Assembly: GCA_900660155.1 (NCBI GenBank)
Contig: CABFPE010000009.1
Span: 724,806-788,805 of the forward strand
Length of the DNA: 64,000 bases
Source of the DNA: Hofstenia miamia
Taxonomy: Eukaryota > Xenacoelomorpha > Acoela > Hofsteniidae
Direction of reading: 5' to 3'
A model generated the notes under the pieces. The model saw only the letters and a program-made list of their open reading frames with translations. It searched no databases and had not been told where the DNA came from. A program made the position numbers and the translations under genes. Positions 34,304 to 46,001 of this stretch are shown piece after piece (the stretch's first letter is position 1; the number at the start of each line of letters is the position of its first letter).

Positions 34304-34826
34304 TCTCACAGCTTCATGCTGGTATCCCTCTGAGATCAGTGAACTCACCAGTTCCCAGGGAGTCTGAGAGCTTTCCTCAGGACTCTAGCTGTTCCTAACA
34401 ATGCTGCCTTCTGTGCTACTGCTCCTCCCCACTTTGGCACTCCCAACTCTTCCAAGTATCTTTTATACTTCTTACTGCTCCAGTCTTTCTATTTCCTCTG
34501 CCAACTCCCTGTACTTGTCTATCTTCTCTTTCTAGTTGCTTTCTACATTTCTGTCCTTTGGTACNTCTCACAGCTTCATGCTGGTATCCCTCTCAGCTCG
34601 GGGAACTCACCAGTTCCCAGGGAGTCTGAGAGCTTTCCTCAGGACTCTAGCTGTTCCTAACAATGCTGCCTTCTGTGCTACTGCTCCTCCCCACTTTGGC
34701 ACTCCCAACTCTTCCAAGTATCTTTTATACTTCTTACTGCTCCAGTCTTTCTATTTCCTCTGCCAACTCCCTGTACTTGTCTATCTTCTCTTTCTAGTTG
34801 CTTTCTACATTTCTGTCCTTTGGTAC
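34304..34826. repeat. 261-bp duplication at a single-N join
   Basis: 34304-34564 and 34566-34826 are equal in length and nearly identical (for example GAGATCAGTGAACTC against CAGCTCGGGGAACTC). One N at 34565. Probably an unmerged overlap of two slightly different haplotypes or copies. Confidence 0.8.
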
Positions 34827-35573
34827 TGCTATGTCTATCACTGTTCCTAATCTTTGCTCTTTGTCTATCACTACTATGTCTGGCCTCCGTGCTTCTATCA
34901 CTTTGCTCGTCTGTATGTTGAAGTCCCACAGTATCTTAACCTTCTCATTTTCTATGACGCCCTGTGGCTTGTGCTCATACCACTTGTCTCCTGCTTCTAA
35001 CCCATGCTGCCTGCTCAAACTCCAGTGTACCATTCTTCCCACCTTGTCATGCCTGAACTTATACACATTCTATGCCAACTTCTCACACCCTGCTATCAGA
35101 TGATCTACTGTCTCCGCCTCTTTCTTACATAGCCTACACTTATCACTTACTTCTACTCTTCTGTCTATATGCTTCTTCACCCAGTTTGTTCTTATTGCTT
35201 GCTCCTGTGCTGCCGGTATTAGTGCTTTTGTTTCGCTCTTCAGTCCTGCCTTCTTTAACCACTTGTTGCTCTCTTCTCTATCACACTTTTCTGTGTTCCT
35301 CCAGTATTCTCCATGCATTGCCTTCTGCCTATACCTTGTTTGTCTCTCTAATTCCATCCTACTCTGGTATATCTTCTTTCCTTCACTCTCAGTTCTTATC
35401 TTCCTTAACTCCTTAGTGACCTCTAGTAGGGACCCCTTAGGTTGCTCTTCTACATATTCATTTAGCCCTAGTGCTTCTGCTTCTACAGTCTCCTTCATAC
35501 TTAGCAGCCCTTTCCCTCCCTTATGCCTTGCCATGTACAGCCTATCTACATCTCCATTGAGGTTGAATGCTCT
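34304..35573 (-). mobile_element. RLE LINE copy B
   Basis: Reading the minus strand from the gap: YMARHKGGKGLLSM, a helical thumb/linker (EYVEEQPKGSLLEVTKELRK), the CCHC knuckle CRLCKKEAETVDHLIAGC, then YKFRHDKVGRMVHWSLSRQH, KWYEHKPQGVIENEKVKILW, RPDIVVIDKEQRLGTVIDIA and VPKD. The endonuclease signature RPD-X12-D is intact. The distal end is disturbed by the single-N duplication (34304-34564 and 34566-34826). The rest of the element, including the RT, would lie in the gap. Confidence 0.8.
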
Positions 35574-36573
35574 NNNNNNNNNNNNNNNNNNNNNNNNNNN
35601 NNNNNNNNNNNNNNNNNNNNNNNNNNNNNNNNNNNNNNNNNNNNNNNNNNNNNNNNNNNNNNNNNNNNNNNNNNNNNNNNNNNNNNNNNNNNNNNNNNNN
35701 NNNNNNNNNNNNNNNNNNNNNNNNNNNNNNNNNNNNNNNNNNNNNNNNNNNNNNNNNNNNNNNNNNNNNNNNNNNNNNNNNNNNNNNNNNNNNNNNNNNN
35801 NNNNNNNNNNNNNNNNNNNNNNNNNNNNNNNNNNNNNNNNNNNNNNNNNNNNNNNNNNNNNNNNNNNNNNNNNNNNNNNNNNNNNNNNNNNNNNNNNNNN
35901 NNNNNNNNNNNNNNNNNNNNNNNNNNNNNNNNNNNNNNNNNNNNNNNNNNNNNNNNNNNNNNNNNNNNNNNNNNNNNNNNNNNNNNNNNNNNNNNNNNNN
36001 NNNNNNNNNNNNNNNNNNNNNNNNNNNNNNNNNNNNNNNNNNNNNNNNNNNNNNNNNNNNNNNNNNNNNNNNNNNNNNNNNNNNNNNNNNNNNNNNNNNN
36101 NNNNNNNNNNNNNNNNNNNNNNNNNNNNNNNNNNNNNNNNNNNNNNNNNNNNNNNNNNNNNNNNNNNNNNNNNNNNNNNNNNNNNNNNNNNNNNNNNNNN
36201 NNNNNNNNNNNNNNNNNNNNNNNNNNNNNNNNNNNNNNNNNNNNNNNNNNNNNNNNNNNNNNNNNNNNNNNNNNNNNNNNNNNNNNNNNNNNNNNNNNNN
36301 NNNNNNNNNNNNNNNNNNNNNNNNNNNNNNNNNNNNNNNNNNNNNNNNNNNNNNNNNNNNNNNNNNNNNNNNNNNNNNNNNNNNNNNNNNNNNNNNNNNN
36401 NNNNNNNNNNNNNNNNNNNNNNNNNNNNNNNNNNNNNNNNNNNNNNNNNNNNNNNNNNNNNNNNNNNNNNNNNNNNNNNNNNNNNNNNNNNNNNNNNNNN
36501 NNNNNNNNNNNNNNNNNNNNNNNNNNNNNNNNNNNNNNNNNNNNNNNNNNNNNNNNNNNNNNNNNNNNNNNNN
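35574..36573. other. Assembly gap, 1,000 N
   Basis: Exactly 1,000 N. Very long apparent open frames across it are artefacts. Confidence 0.99.
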
Positions 36574-38716
36574 TCCAGAAAATGATCTTTAATTGATGTT
36601 TGACATATCTTAATACATGGATCGAATAAATTAATTTCTGTATTACAATGCAACGAGTTCAAATTTTAAATTGGTCCCTTGGTGCATCCTCTACGAATTC
36701 CATATTGTTGGTGCATAAATTAGCCAATCAACATTTAAAGAATCTACGTGGCTAACAAAATGGATTAAATCATGTAAGTTTAATTGAAGACAAAGTGTAA
36801 AATATTATAAAGAGCATCTTACATAAGAAATGAACATTGTTTTAGGATTTTCACAAGGCGGGCCTTTAAATGAATTACTATTCCCAATTCAAGCAAATAA
36901 CAAATCTCATGAGCAATTTGGCGTATCAATTTCTAAGCAAAATATTCTGATGATATGCCTGAATTGTTTCCATTTATGAAAAAGGTGTTAATGAGAATAT
37001 CGATATATATTCAAATATAATTTCAAATATTACTGATGCTTATATTGAGAACAATTATGAATTGAAGACACAAGAAGAAATGTACATAAGAACATACAAC
37101 ACTAATTAACTAATTAACGCTGTCAATGGGAAAAGATTCGAAAATATTCAAACACAAATATCTCGCTAGATACATTGATTATGACCTTACTTTGAACTTT
37201 GAACTAACACGTTAATTATAATACTAAATGCGTCAATTTAAGGATCAAGAAACTATCTTTCTCTTTGAAATTTCCAAATTACAAATATCGAAAAAAAATT
37301 GAATTAGCAAAGTTGCTGAACATGAAATTTGAAGAAAATTTTGAAAAACTGCCACAAATATCACGAACAATCAAGAACATGTTCTACACTAAGAAAAACT
37401 CGTTGTATTGTCGTATTGCCAGAAGTAAAAGCTAAAGGTTATAAAAAAATCATTCATTTACGTTGCTTGTCTCTAACTTGTGCATGGAACATGCTCGCGG
37501 TTTCCACAATATGCTAGTCTTGTTCCATTTTACATGCAACTTGCGTGTACATTAATTAAAATGGATAAACATATATATCTTTAAAATATATGTATCTTTA
37601 AAACAGACATGTACTTACTCTTCTCCAACATCTTTACTAAACACAGATACCGGGAGTCATCGATAAAGTTTATGGCGATCACATCACCGAAATCGAAACT
37701 AACACTGCAAGCTAAATACAATTATTTATCTAACCCATCTAAAGAAAATCATACGAGATAACACTTCAATGAACACCACTGAAAAATGTTTTGATAGCGC
37801 CGATTTCTTTATTTCACCACGAAACTTCAAATCATGCTCAGCAATGAGGGCCTTTTGTCGACACTAAATGAGTAAATCTATCGATGACGAACGGAATTGA
37901 GTTAGGGTGAACGTTTTTGTGAGGTATTGAGTTTGACCTATTAATAATCTCACTTCAATGTACATGTATAATACACGTCTTAAGCAACTTGGTTGGAATT
38001 TAGAGTGCATCTATAGAAATTGCACTTGACTCCACAGTGGTGTTAAAAAATGGCGTAAACCGACATAACCTCTCAATATAAGGACTCGCATTGTACAGGA
38101 AGTAGAAAAAAACCAGCCCTTGTTGGCTTAGGAACAATTATAGTATAGTACAGCGAAGCATTGAAATTTCATTCGATTTTCAATTTCAAACTGCGATTCA
38201 ATTGAATTTAGTGAATATTCCAATCGAATCAATGGTCAATCAGAATCACAATAACCGAATTTGATAAAATTTGACTGCTTAAAAGCAGCTATTTCTTGTT
38301 AATATTTCCAATTAAGGAATCTCTAACTATATTACAAGATTCGCTCGAATTGGCTAAATCCAATCGTGAAGTGTTCGGATTCAGCTTGACTTGGACAGTC
38401 ACTTGTTCGCCTTAGAACAGCTTTCAATGATTGCCTAGAATTATGGGGTCCTTGCATGTGAACAGCATTTTTAAATGTCAAAACTATATCTCAGGGTAAA
38501 ACTTAGCTAACTAGAACTGCACTTTACCCAAAGTGAAGGAAGCCTCAATCAATGAAACAAAATTTCACAATATAGTAATTATACTGAGCATCTATTATTT
38601 TGACATTGCATCTCACCATTTGAAATTAAATATGCCTCAACTTTCATCGAAATCAACAAAAGTCATTATTCTGGATCGCAAAGTAATATTTAACCAACCA
38701 ATTTCAATCAAATTTT
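36574..38716. other. AT-rich DNA without a recognised gene
   Basis: Short open pieces such as KYSDDMPELFPFMKKV near 36950 have no supporting context. Some of this may be intron or downstream exons of the minus-strand gene at 38717-39783. Confidence 0.3.
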
Positions 38717-38877
38717 TTATAAGTAAAATATTCTTAAAAAAACCTGTGAAAAAATATCTGTTAAGATTATGGGAAAGTGGCAGCGTAGAAATTGAGTAGT
38801 TGAATCAAAAATAAATGGAATTTCCTTCACATCAGAAAACTGTCCAGGTAAAACAGATGATAACATTATTTCCTCAT
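38717..38877 (-). CDS. Host gene exon following 38955-39783, possibly senataxin-like
   Basis: Acceptor TCTCCTTTAG, entering in the phase that the upstream donor requires (G+AT, Asp): DEEIMLSSVLPGQFSDVKEI, PFIFDSTTQFLRCHFPIILT, DIFSQ. It either ends at a TAA (38717) after VFLRIFYL or splices at CAG|GT (38744). The pattern P..F.....F...FPI.L...F recalls the segment before the helicase of Sen1/senataxin (P..F.s...Y...f.PLL..E). This is from memory and unverified. Confidence 0.45.
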
Positions 38878-38954
38878 CTAAAGGAGAAACTATTAAAATC
38901 GAAATGAATTCATAAGCCTGTACTAGCTACGGTTATGTTAAAATTTGGTCTTAC

Positions 38955-39783
38955 CATTAAAAAACCAATCTGGTTCCCACTCAAGAATCCATTTTAGAGT
39001 CTGATCAAAATCAATATCAAATGAAAAGAGTAACTTAGATTCTATGGGCCGCTTTTTTCCCTGAAGTAAGTTATCTATATGAGGAAAACCTTCCGCCAAC
39101 AATGAGTCAAATTCCGAATTTGCTGAAGATGTTTGCGATTTGTGCCTAATACGAGAAGGTACTTCGTCAGTGGACGGAATGTCCGTCAGAGACGAATGTC
39201 TTTGTTTCTGTTCAGATGTCACTGGTTTAAGAATTTCAATAGTTTTAGATTCTTCTTCACAAGAATTCGTTTTAGGAAGGTCATTTACAGCATTTTCAGG
39301 CGGCTTAGTTGTTTTAACACTTTGATCGCAGTTATACATGGGAAACTGATACATTCGAAAATAAGGGGACCATTCGTATTCAATAGTGGAATCAAGCTCT
39401 GTCCATATTCCGTCTGGCAATGAAGGAATCCTTAGTTGATGAAGCAATTTTAAATTTTGAACATATTCTATTTTCCTTGGAGTGACAAACACAATATGTT
39501 CTTCATCACTAACTGACGGTTTAGGTTTTCGTCTTCTTTTTGGTGTTATTTCATCACCAGTCTCGTCTGACTTGGGTCGATGTTTCTTCTTACGAATAGC
39601 TTGTTGATTAACTGAAATCTGTTCTAAATTCCCTTTCTCAAATTTAGGGCTCTTGCTGTGGCTTAGCTTTTTGTCTTTGCTTACGATGTGATTAGAACTG
39701 TCTTTGTGACCTTGTAAGTTTTCCAAGCCATTGAGGAGTTCGTTATCATCACAATTGCTTTTCGGAACAGCAGAAACCGCATT
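38955..39783 (-). CDS. Large exon of a lysine/serine-rich, probably nuclear host protein
   Basis: Acceptor TTTTTTTAG, donor AATG|GTAAGA, 276 codons plus one base, no stop. Early part: charged, with basic clusters (KKKHRPK, PKRRRKPK) that look like nuclear localisation signals. Middle: IEYVQNLKLLHQLRIPSLPD and an acidic/aromatic piece (DSTIEYEWSPYFRMYQFPMY). Then a Ser/Glu-rich linker, ending LKWILEWEPDWFFN. No ATG start belongs to it, as it is internal. The ending plus the next exon suggest a senataxin-like SEN1 helicase N-terminal extension; alternatively an unnamed nuclear protein. Upstream exons were not found. Confidence 0.6.
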
Positions 39784-40017
39784 CTAAAAAAAAAATAAAA
39801 CACATATTAAAGATATATCAGAAAACCTTGTTAGGATCTTTGTTTTCCAAACAACGGTTTTTGGTCATCTCTTTATACACCTCGTAACGCATGCCTAAAA
39901 ATTCATCACTACATGCAATGAAAAAGCCCGCTTACTAAAAAATTAGATATTGTTATATTGTATAGCAAGCAATTTCTAAGAAATTAGTCTACAATCAACC
40001 TGTAACTGTCTACATTT

Positions 40018-40227
40018 TTAATAAAACTTGTTGAATAGGGCTGATAAGAGTAACTCTAATAATCCTATAAAACAATGTTTCCAATTTTTTACATATGGCG
40101 TAAGTAATGTACTGTACACAATTACAGCAAAATGGCCTCGAATGCAGTAAAAGTAATCGTGAAAGGCTAACTTAAACGGACGTGCAAAGGGCAACAGAGG
40201 CACGACGAAACAGTTCACAATTATCAC
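40018..40227 (-). pseudogene. Diverged relative of the unknown ORF at 53747-54382
   Basis: Minus strand reads PFKLAFHDYFYCIRGHFAVI, VYSTLLT. This aligns with AVRLASRDEFFCIQGQLADH, FSIIAQSTF of the later ORF, and the DNA aligns over about 100 bp (GAATGCAG, AATGTACT and neighbours). Probably a fragment or diverged paralogue. Confidence 0.4.
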
Positions 40228-40496
40228 CTTCGCTTTTTATCTCAAATCAGCCCCATAAACAATTGATTAAATTCATTAGTTTGTACTTCTCAACTGGAAG
40301 TCTTGATATAGAATTTATCAATGTAAATCAATAACTGTACTCTGGATTATTAATTGCCATAATTACTGTTATAAATACATCTGCACCTACTTTATCTCCT
40401 GTGACTGTCCTCGCGGCCGTAAAACTTGATTAGTCTTTACATTTTTTTGTAGTGTTTGACCTCAGCGTTTAATAAAGTTATTTATTGTTTCATTTG

Positions 40497-41103
40497 TTCT
40501 CACAGCTTCATGCTGGTATCCCTCTCAATTATTATTATTATTATTATTACAGGGAGTCTGAGAGCTTTCCTCAGGACTCTAGCTGTTCCTAACAATGCTG
40601 CCTTCTGTACTGAGAGCTTTCCTCAGGACTCTAGCTGTTCCTAACAATGCTGCCTTCTGTGCTACTGCTCCTCCCCACTTTGGTACTCCCAACTCCTCCA
40701 AGTATCTCTTATGCTTCTTACTCACTCTCACTGCTCCTAGTGCTCCTACTACTACCGGTACTACTTATTCTTTCTTCAACTTCCACAGTCTTTCTATTTC
40801 CTCTGCCAACTCTCTGTACTTGTGTATCTTCTCTTTCTCCTTGCTTTCTACATTCCTGTCCTTTGGTACTGCTATGTCTATCACTGTTCCTAATCTTTTC
40901 TCTTTGTCTACTATGTCTGGCCTCCGTGCTTCTATCACTTTGCTTGTCTGTATGCTGAAGTCCCACAGTATCTTAACCTTCTCATTCTCTATGACGCTCT
41001 GTGGCTTGTGCTCATACCACTTTTCTCCTGCTTCTAACCCATGCTGCCTGCTCAAACTCCATTGTACCATTCGTCCCACCTTGTCATGCCTGAACTTATA
41101 GGG
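40497..41103 (-). mobile_element. RLE LINE copy C, rearranged 3' end
   Basis: Minus strand: MGRMVQWSLSRQHGLEAGEK, WYEHKPQSVIENEKVKILWD, RRPDIVDKEKRLGTVIDIAV. Two residues are missing between RPD and D, which shortens the endonuclease motif. The 3' UTR is unusual: 30 bp of terminal sequence (40497-40526), then (ATT)n at 40528-40549 exactly where other copies carry the hairpin. After that, a 51-bp segment is repeated (40558-40608 and 40610-40660). Confidence 0.8.
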
Positions 41104-41480
41104 TCCATCTCCAAGCAGGTTTTATTTCACCTTCTGTAAAACACTCTCCTCCTTTCGTTTCTAGAGCAATTTTTGTGCCTAAGTCGTCAGGTAAAAAACT
41201 TCTTTGTCCAGTTACTGATCACTCAAATTTTACTGATAAGTCTTCGCCTATAAAATTCTATCTTCCCTCATTTTTATCTGTTGCTAAACTTCATATTTCG
41301 CCTATGGATCACATTCTATTGAATTTGATTTAAAAAATGCCTATTACCATTTTGCTGTACAATATAAGGACATATATAAGACTACTTTTATTGATCATTG
41401 CATTGCAAATCCTTTATTAATAAAGCCCTCACGAGCATTTCTTATTCAGCCACCCCATGTCAACTTCCTATTAATTTTAT
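41104..41480 (+). mobile_element. Fossil fragment of a DIRS-like retroelement, reverse transcriptase part
   Basis: Plus-strand reading resembles the start of a DIRS/Ngaro-type reverse transcriptase (FVPKSSGKK near the beginning, then a DLKNAYYH-type motif). It is an old, broken, partial copy. Family is called at the level of tyrosine-recombinase retroelements; a Gypsy-related source cannot be excluded. Confidence 0.5.
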
Positions 41481-41737
41481 CCTTAAGTCAATTAAATCTT
41501 TCAATGCAGTTTCATTGGTTTATTCCCAATGAATACCAAGTAGTCTTCAGAAACCCGTACATACTCTTCAAATGTTCTGCTCACATATAGAAACTTCCTG
41601 AAAAACATAAAAAACAATGTTATTTTTAGGCGCTCCTGAAGAACACAAATTGAATCTTATACAAAAGTCATGAAGATTATTTGACCAATTTTAAAATGCC
41701 ATCCAGTACAACCTACGGTGTGGGTTTACTTAAGACT

Positions 41738-41770
41738 TACGGTGTATGTATGTATGTATGTGTGTGTGCT
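41738..41770. repeat. (GTAT)n/(GT)n microsatellite
   Basis: GTATGTATGTATGTGTGTGT-type repeat. The flanking 41481-42239 shows no gene. Confidence 0.75.
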
Positions 41771-42237
41771 ATCAGTGCTATTTATTGAACATGGTGAATT
41801 TTTGTGCTTTTATATGCATGCTGTATATGTATGTATCTGTAGAGTTTAACTGGGTTTTAGCAGAAGGTTTTTTTCTGTCTTTGAGTATGGGACTTTTATA
41901 GATATGTGCTTCAATTGCAGTTTAAAACAGCTCAGCTCATAGTAAACTAAGACTTAAAAGAATTTGTACTGAATTTTTATTCTGCATTATTGAAAATTCA
42001 AAATGTCTGAATATGATGAATATCCTTCAGAAAGTTTGTTCAAATTATTACATTAACGTCATTTTATAAGAAAAACATATTTCACATTATCAATGAATTG
42101 TGAAAAAAATAATGTCCTAGTCGATTACGTGTTGAGTAGCATTTTTTTATCAAATTCTTTAAATACAATTATCAGGATAATGAGACTTCAATATTTATTA
42201 CTTTAGATTATCTTAATATAAATAAATTTTATAAGCC

Positions 42238-42239
<2 letters not shown>

Positions 42240-42271
<32 letters not shown>
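42240..42271. repeat. (TA)n microsatellite
   Basis: About 16 TA units. Confidence 0.9.
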
Positions 42272-42274
<3 letters not shown>

Positions 42275-44253
42275 ATTTATTGAATACTTAGTAAAAATAA
42301 TTTTATTTGAATTTGAATCTATTAAAAATTTCCAATTTAATCCTGTAAAACTATTATTATTATGCATTGTAAGCAATGAGTGTACATAAATAATATCGAC
42401 TATGGATTGAGCAAAAGCATTTAATCCTGAATTAATTAGAATGTGATTTGATGTGTGAGGTACTGAGTGTTTGGTCCTCAGAATACAATCAATGATTTTT
42501 AATTATTTAAAAATAGACCGACGTCAATAATTTTGAATCTGACCACACCTGTGGCTTGTAAATTATGATTATTTCAGCTTCAATCAACCTAAGATTGAAA
42601 ATCGAGATAGTCCAATAACAATGTAAATTTTAAATTTATCGGTATACCAATAAGATTAAACTAATGCTTTACATATCTGTGAATAATACTTCAATTTACC
42701 ATATTGCTCTGAAATGTCTTCGATTCAATCATCCTATAACCTATCCAAAGTCTGCACAAGTATTCCTATTGGAGAAGCTAATGAAATCGGTGAATAAAGA
42801 TTGGTTTCTGCAAGAATAATCCACATAACAAAGTGTAAAAAGCAGCAGTTCAGTTTTAGAACAAAAGCAAACTATGACAACAAGAAGATGATAATGTCAC
42901 AATCAGCAAACTAAATCAATTTAGTAGTTTTACTAGACAATCTTAGTTGCGAAACTTTTGTGATATTCACAAATTCTACTCAAGAATCGTCCAACCTTTT
43001 TCAACTATCATCTGTTGGAATTGGCTCAGATGTGATCGTCTTAGAACCGGTGTTCAATGATGAATTTTTAGGCGAGGACAGTAACAATAAAATTATAGAA
43101 GAATTTCTCGACTGGCAAATAGCATTGTTGCGTTAATATATACATATAGATATTGAATATTGTGCTTATTGAAATGCTAAATACATACTGAAGTAATGAA
43201 TAAAGCATTTGTTAAATTTTGTTTTTCTACAATATATATCTTCCGCAGAGTAGAACTTTGCCAACATTATAATCAATATGGAACTGAAAATATTTTAAAC
43301 TTTATCGTAATATCAATAAAATTATTTGGGAAGATTTTTTGGTTTATAATGTTCATGCTCTCTCTCATTTACATCTAGATGTGCAAATATTTGGGACAAT
43401 CGAAAATTTTAGTGCTATCAAATTCGAGAATGCCTTGAAAACAAGCCTTTACAACAATTGTCCACTCAATGAAGGAAAAGGCCTATAATTAATTATTCTA
43501 GAACTGGTATTAAATATTTCAAGAAATTCTTAACATTTAATCATTGTTGTTACGACAAATAAATTTCGTTCAAATATTTTTCACTTTCTTGTGGCAATAA
43601 AGACTCAGTGTTTATTTCGACAGACGCAAAATATTACATATCCCCTTCAGACATGCACATTGTATGCAAATGCTACAAAATATTTATATGGTGGCTGAGC
43701 ACTGTTAGTCTCAATTGTTTTTGACGACAATAAGAAATTTTTTTTGTTAGTATTTTCCTTGAAATTGACTGTGTACATTTGTACACATTTTGACCCAATC
43801 ATGTAATTTAATGACATATTTTTGTTGAAAACATTTTCTTTAGAGTGTCTTATGAAGAATAACATTGAAATCATGCAAAAACTTGTTTCTTGTGAAGCTA
43901 TATTATGGTTTGTGAATAACTCAAATTCAACTCGTTTTACCAAAGATATTCAAGGTTGAATAAAATTCATATCTCAATAAAAATCTAGTTTCTACATGTG
44001 TACAATTGAACACATTTTGTCTGAAGGAGATATATAAGTATGCCCACATTCAAGAAGATCAAACATTTAACGAAATAGTTAAGAAATCCTGTGAATGTAT
44101 TTCACTATCCAATTGAATCATTATACAACTATTCCTTTAGTACACACTTTGTAGAATTGCTATATTTAATCTTTCTATAGTAAATTTTTTTACACTTTCT
44201 GTATTGTACAAACCTGTATATCTGCACATGAAATATGGAGGTTATATTTTAAA
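42272..44253. other. AT-rich DNA, no firm gene
   Basis: One open stretch, 42971-43137 (plus), encodes SSNLFQLSSVGIGSDVIVLE, PVFNDEFLGEDSNNKIIEEF and a stop. It could be a last exon but has no clear acceptor. Otherwise nothing. Confidence 0.3.
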
Positions 44254-45020
44254 ATGCCAGATGCGATAGGGATTTTTTCTGAAAGTAATGAAGTATGTGC
44301 AGTTTCAATGAATTGGGTGCACAATGGTTGTGCTCTATGTTGTGACCTCCATCGAAAAAGATTGATCATTTTAAGAAGAACTGTTGTCAGCCAGATGAGA
44401 ATTGGAAGCAGTATAAAAGCAGAATAGAAAAGAATATCGGTATTCGATTTTTTCCTATTTACCACTAGAACAGCGATAGCTCCTTCAGAATAAAATTACT
44501 TCTGATGGTTTAATGCGAAAATTATTGAATAGAAACAAAATTTCTACAAATAGCAAATTACATGAGATCATCAGCATAATTGGAATGAAACAAAAAACGC
44601 TTAAAGGTCATTTTGACCTATTGTCACTTTTCTAGTGTTAATAAGAAATAAACTAATTTGCAGAAATTTAATTCGTGCTTTAAAAATATGTAAATATATG
44701 TTTATATATAAAAAAATCAATTTTCATTAAAGTAATATTTAATTCCAATATTGCATTACTAATTGGTATTTGTAAAATTGGTATTATTTCAGTGTTTTTG
44801 AGTTGTGTAAATTTTATGTATTTAAGTTCTTCCAAGCAGTATTTTAGCTGGTTATCAAAAAGCATTGTGGCGGGAAGCACGACCCGAGCATTCAGGTGAT
44901 GTTACCTCGCAGGATGAATGCACTCCCTCGAAACGCTCAAGGCAATTAAATTTAGATTCCAGCTTCATTGAATTATTGAGTGATGCTAGTGATGTTGATA
45001 TAACTTTCAATAACAGCTAG
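44254..45020 (+). pseudogene. Second DUF4806-family gene copy, broken and partial
   Basis: Exon 1: MPDAIGIFSESNEVCAVSMN, WVHNGCALC, then a single-base shift to PPSKKIDHFKKNCCQPDENW, KQYKSRIEKNIG. Exon 2 (after acceptor ATTTTAG, about 44848): GYQKALWREARPEHSGDVTS, QDECTPSKRS, ending in TAG at 45018. It parallels exons 1 and 2 of the copy at 32209-34164 with similar intron positions. The domain-bearing exons were not found; 45078-45150 (PNKRIENRRYTMPTTSQHS) might be a third exon. Confidence 0.7.
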
Positions 45021-45409
45021 GTGACATTTTTAAAATTATTATTTTTTTAGTATCTTCTGTAAAATGGCTAATAAAAATTTCTAGTCCGAATAAAAGAATT
45101 GAAAACCGGCGCTACACTATGCCCACCACTTCACAACATTCGGCTGGAATTCAAAGTCTCTTGAAGTGTTTTGGAAGAACTTTTTATTTCTTTACTGAGA
45201 AGAACTCTCAAAGAATGCTATTTTATTGGAGTATTCTCGAAAAGATCCTGTTGATAATGAATAAGACTCTTGAAAACCGTATGACGACTTCAGAAAAACT
45301 CTTGAAGACTATTTGAAGAGCATGTGAGGGACATGGACGGTTTCTTAAAGAACTTATGCTCTTTGAAGAGAATCTTTAAGAAATCTCATTACATTACTAG
45401 CTGAAATCC

Positions 45410-45720
45410 CTTTACAACAACTTTCTTTAAAACAGTTTATTGTTACTTATCTTATTCGGAACTCTAGTTTATCTATTCCATGGTCACAATCGTTTTATTC
45501 AACTAATACCGACATATGATATTCTGATGCATCACAACATTCCTTAGGAATAATTACTCCATCTATGCATTCTTTTTTTTATGAAGTTACCTCTCAGTGT
45601 CATATTTTCCTTATTGCCTCAGATATTTGGGCCTCGGGAAAATTATATGGCCTACCCTCCTTAATTTGTCACTTCAACTTATTTGGTACGAAGAAAATCA
45701 TTATTAATTACATGGATTTC
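45410..45720 (+). mobile_element. Fossil fragment of a DIRS-like retroelement, RNase H part
   Basis: Plus-strand reading resembles a retroelement RNase H (a YSDAS motif followed by a plausible helix region). Broken and old. It may belong to the same insertion as 41104-41480, separated by later sequence; that link is inference. Confidence 0.4.
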
Positions 45721-46001
45721 AAATGTGGATAATCCAGTCAATCTCCCTTCAATGATGCCTTTGTTAGTACAATCTCCAATATCATTAAATAACCGCAATT
45801 TACATTAATCTTATAGCATTTGTAAAATTTTAGTCATTTAGTGCAATTTTACATTTCTGATTTCGTTGCAATTTAAATTACGCCATATTAGTAAATAGTT
45901 CAGTTTGCCTTTGTATCTTGCAGAGTGAGGAGAAAAATAAAATTGGTAAAAAGTTTTCAGATTTCTTTCTTACTTATGTTGCATTTAATCTTCAGTGTAT
46001 A

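Noticed and set aside
34536-35416. Plus-strand Ser/Leu-rich frames opposite RLE LINE copies (also 40456-41101, 249-644)
   Set aside because: Antisense shadows of the conserved LINE coding strand. Leucine/serine runs arise from its Glu/Lys-rich codons.
42971-43137. Plus-strand frame VGIGSDVIVLEPVFNDEFLG to a stop, as a last exon
   Set aside because: Composition is protein-like, but I could not find a convincing acceptor or neighbouring exons.
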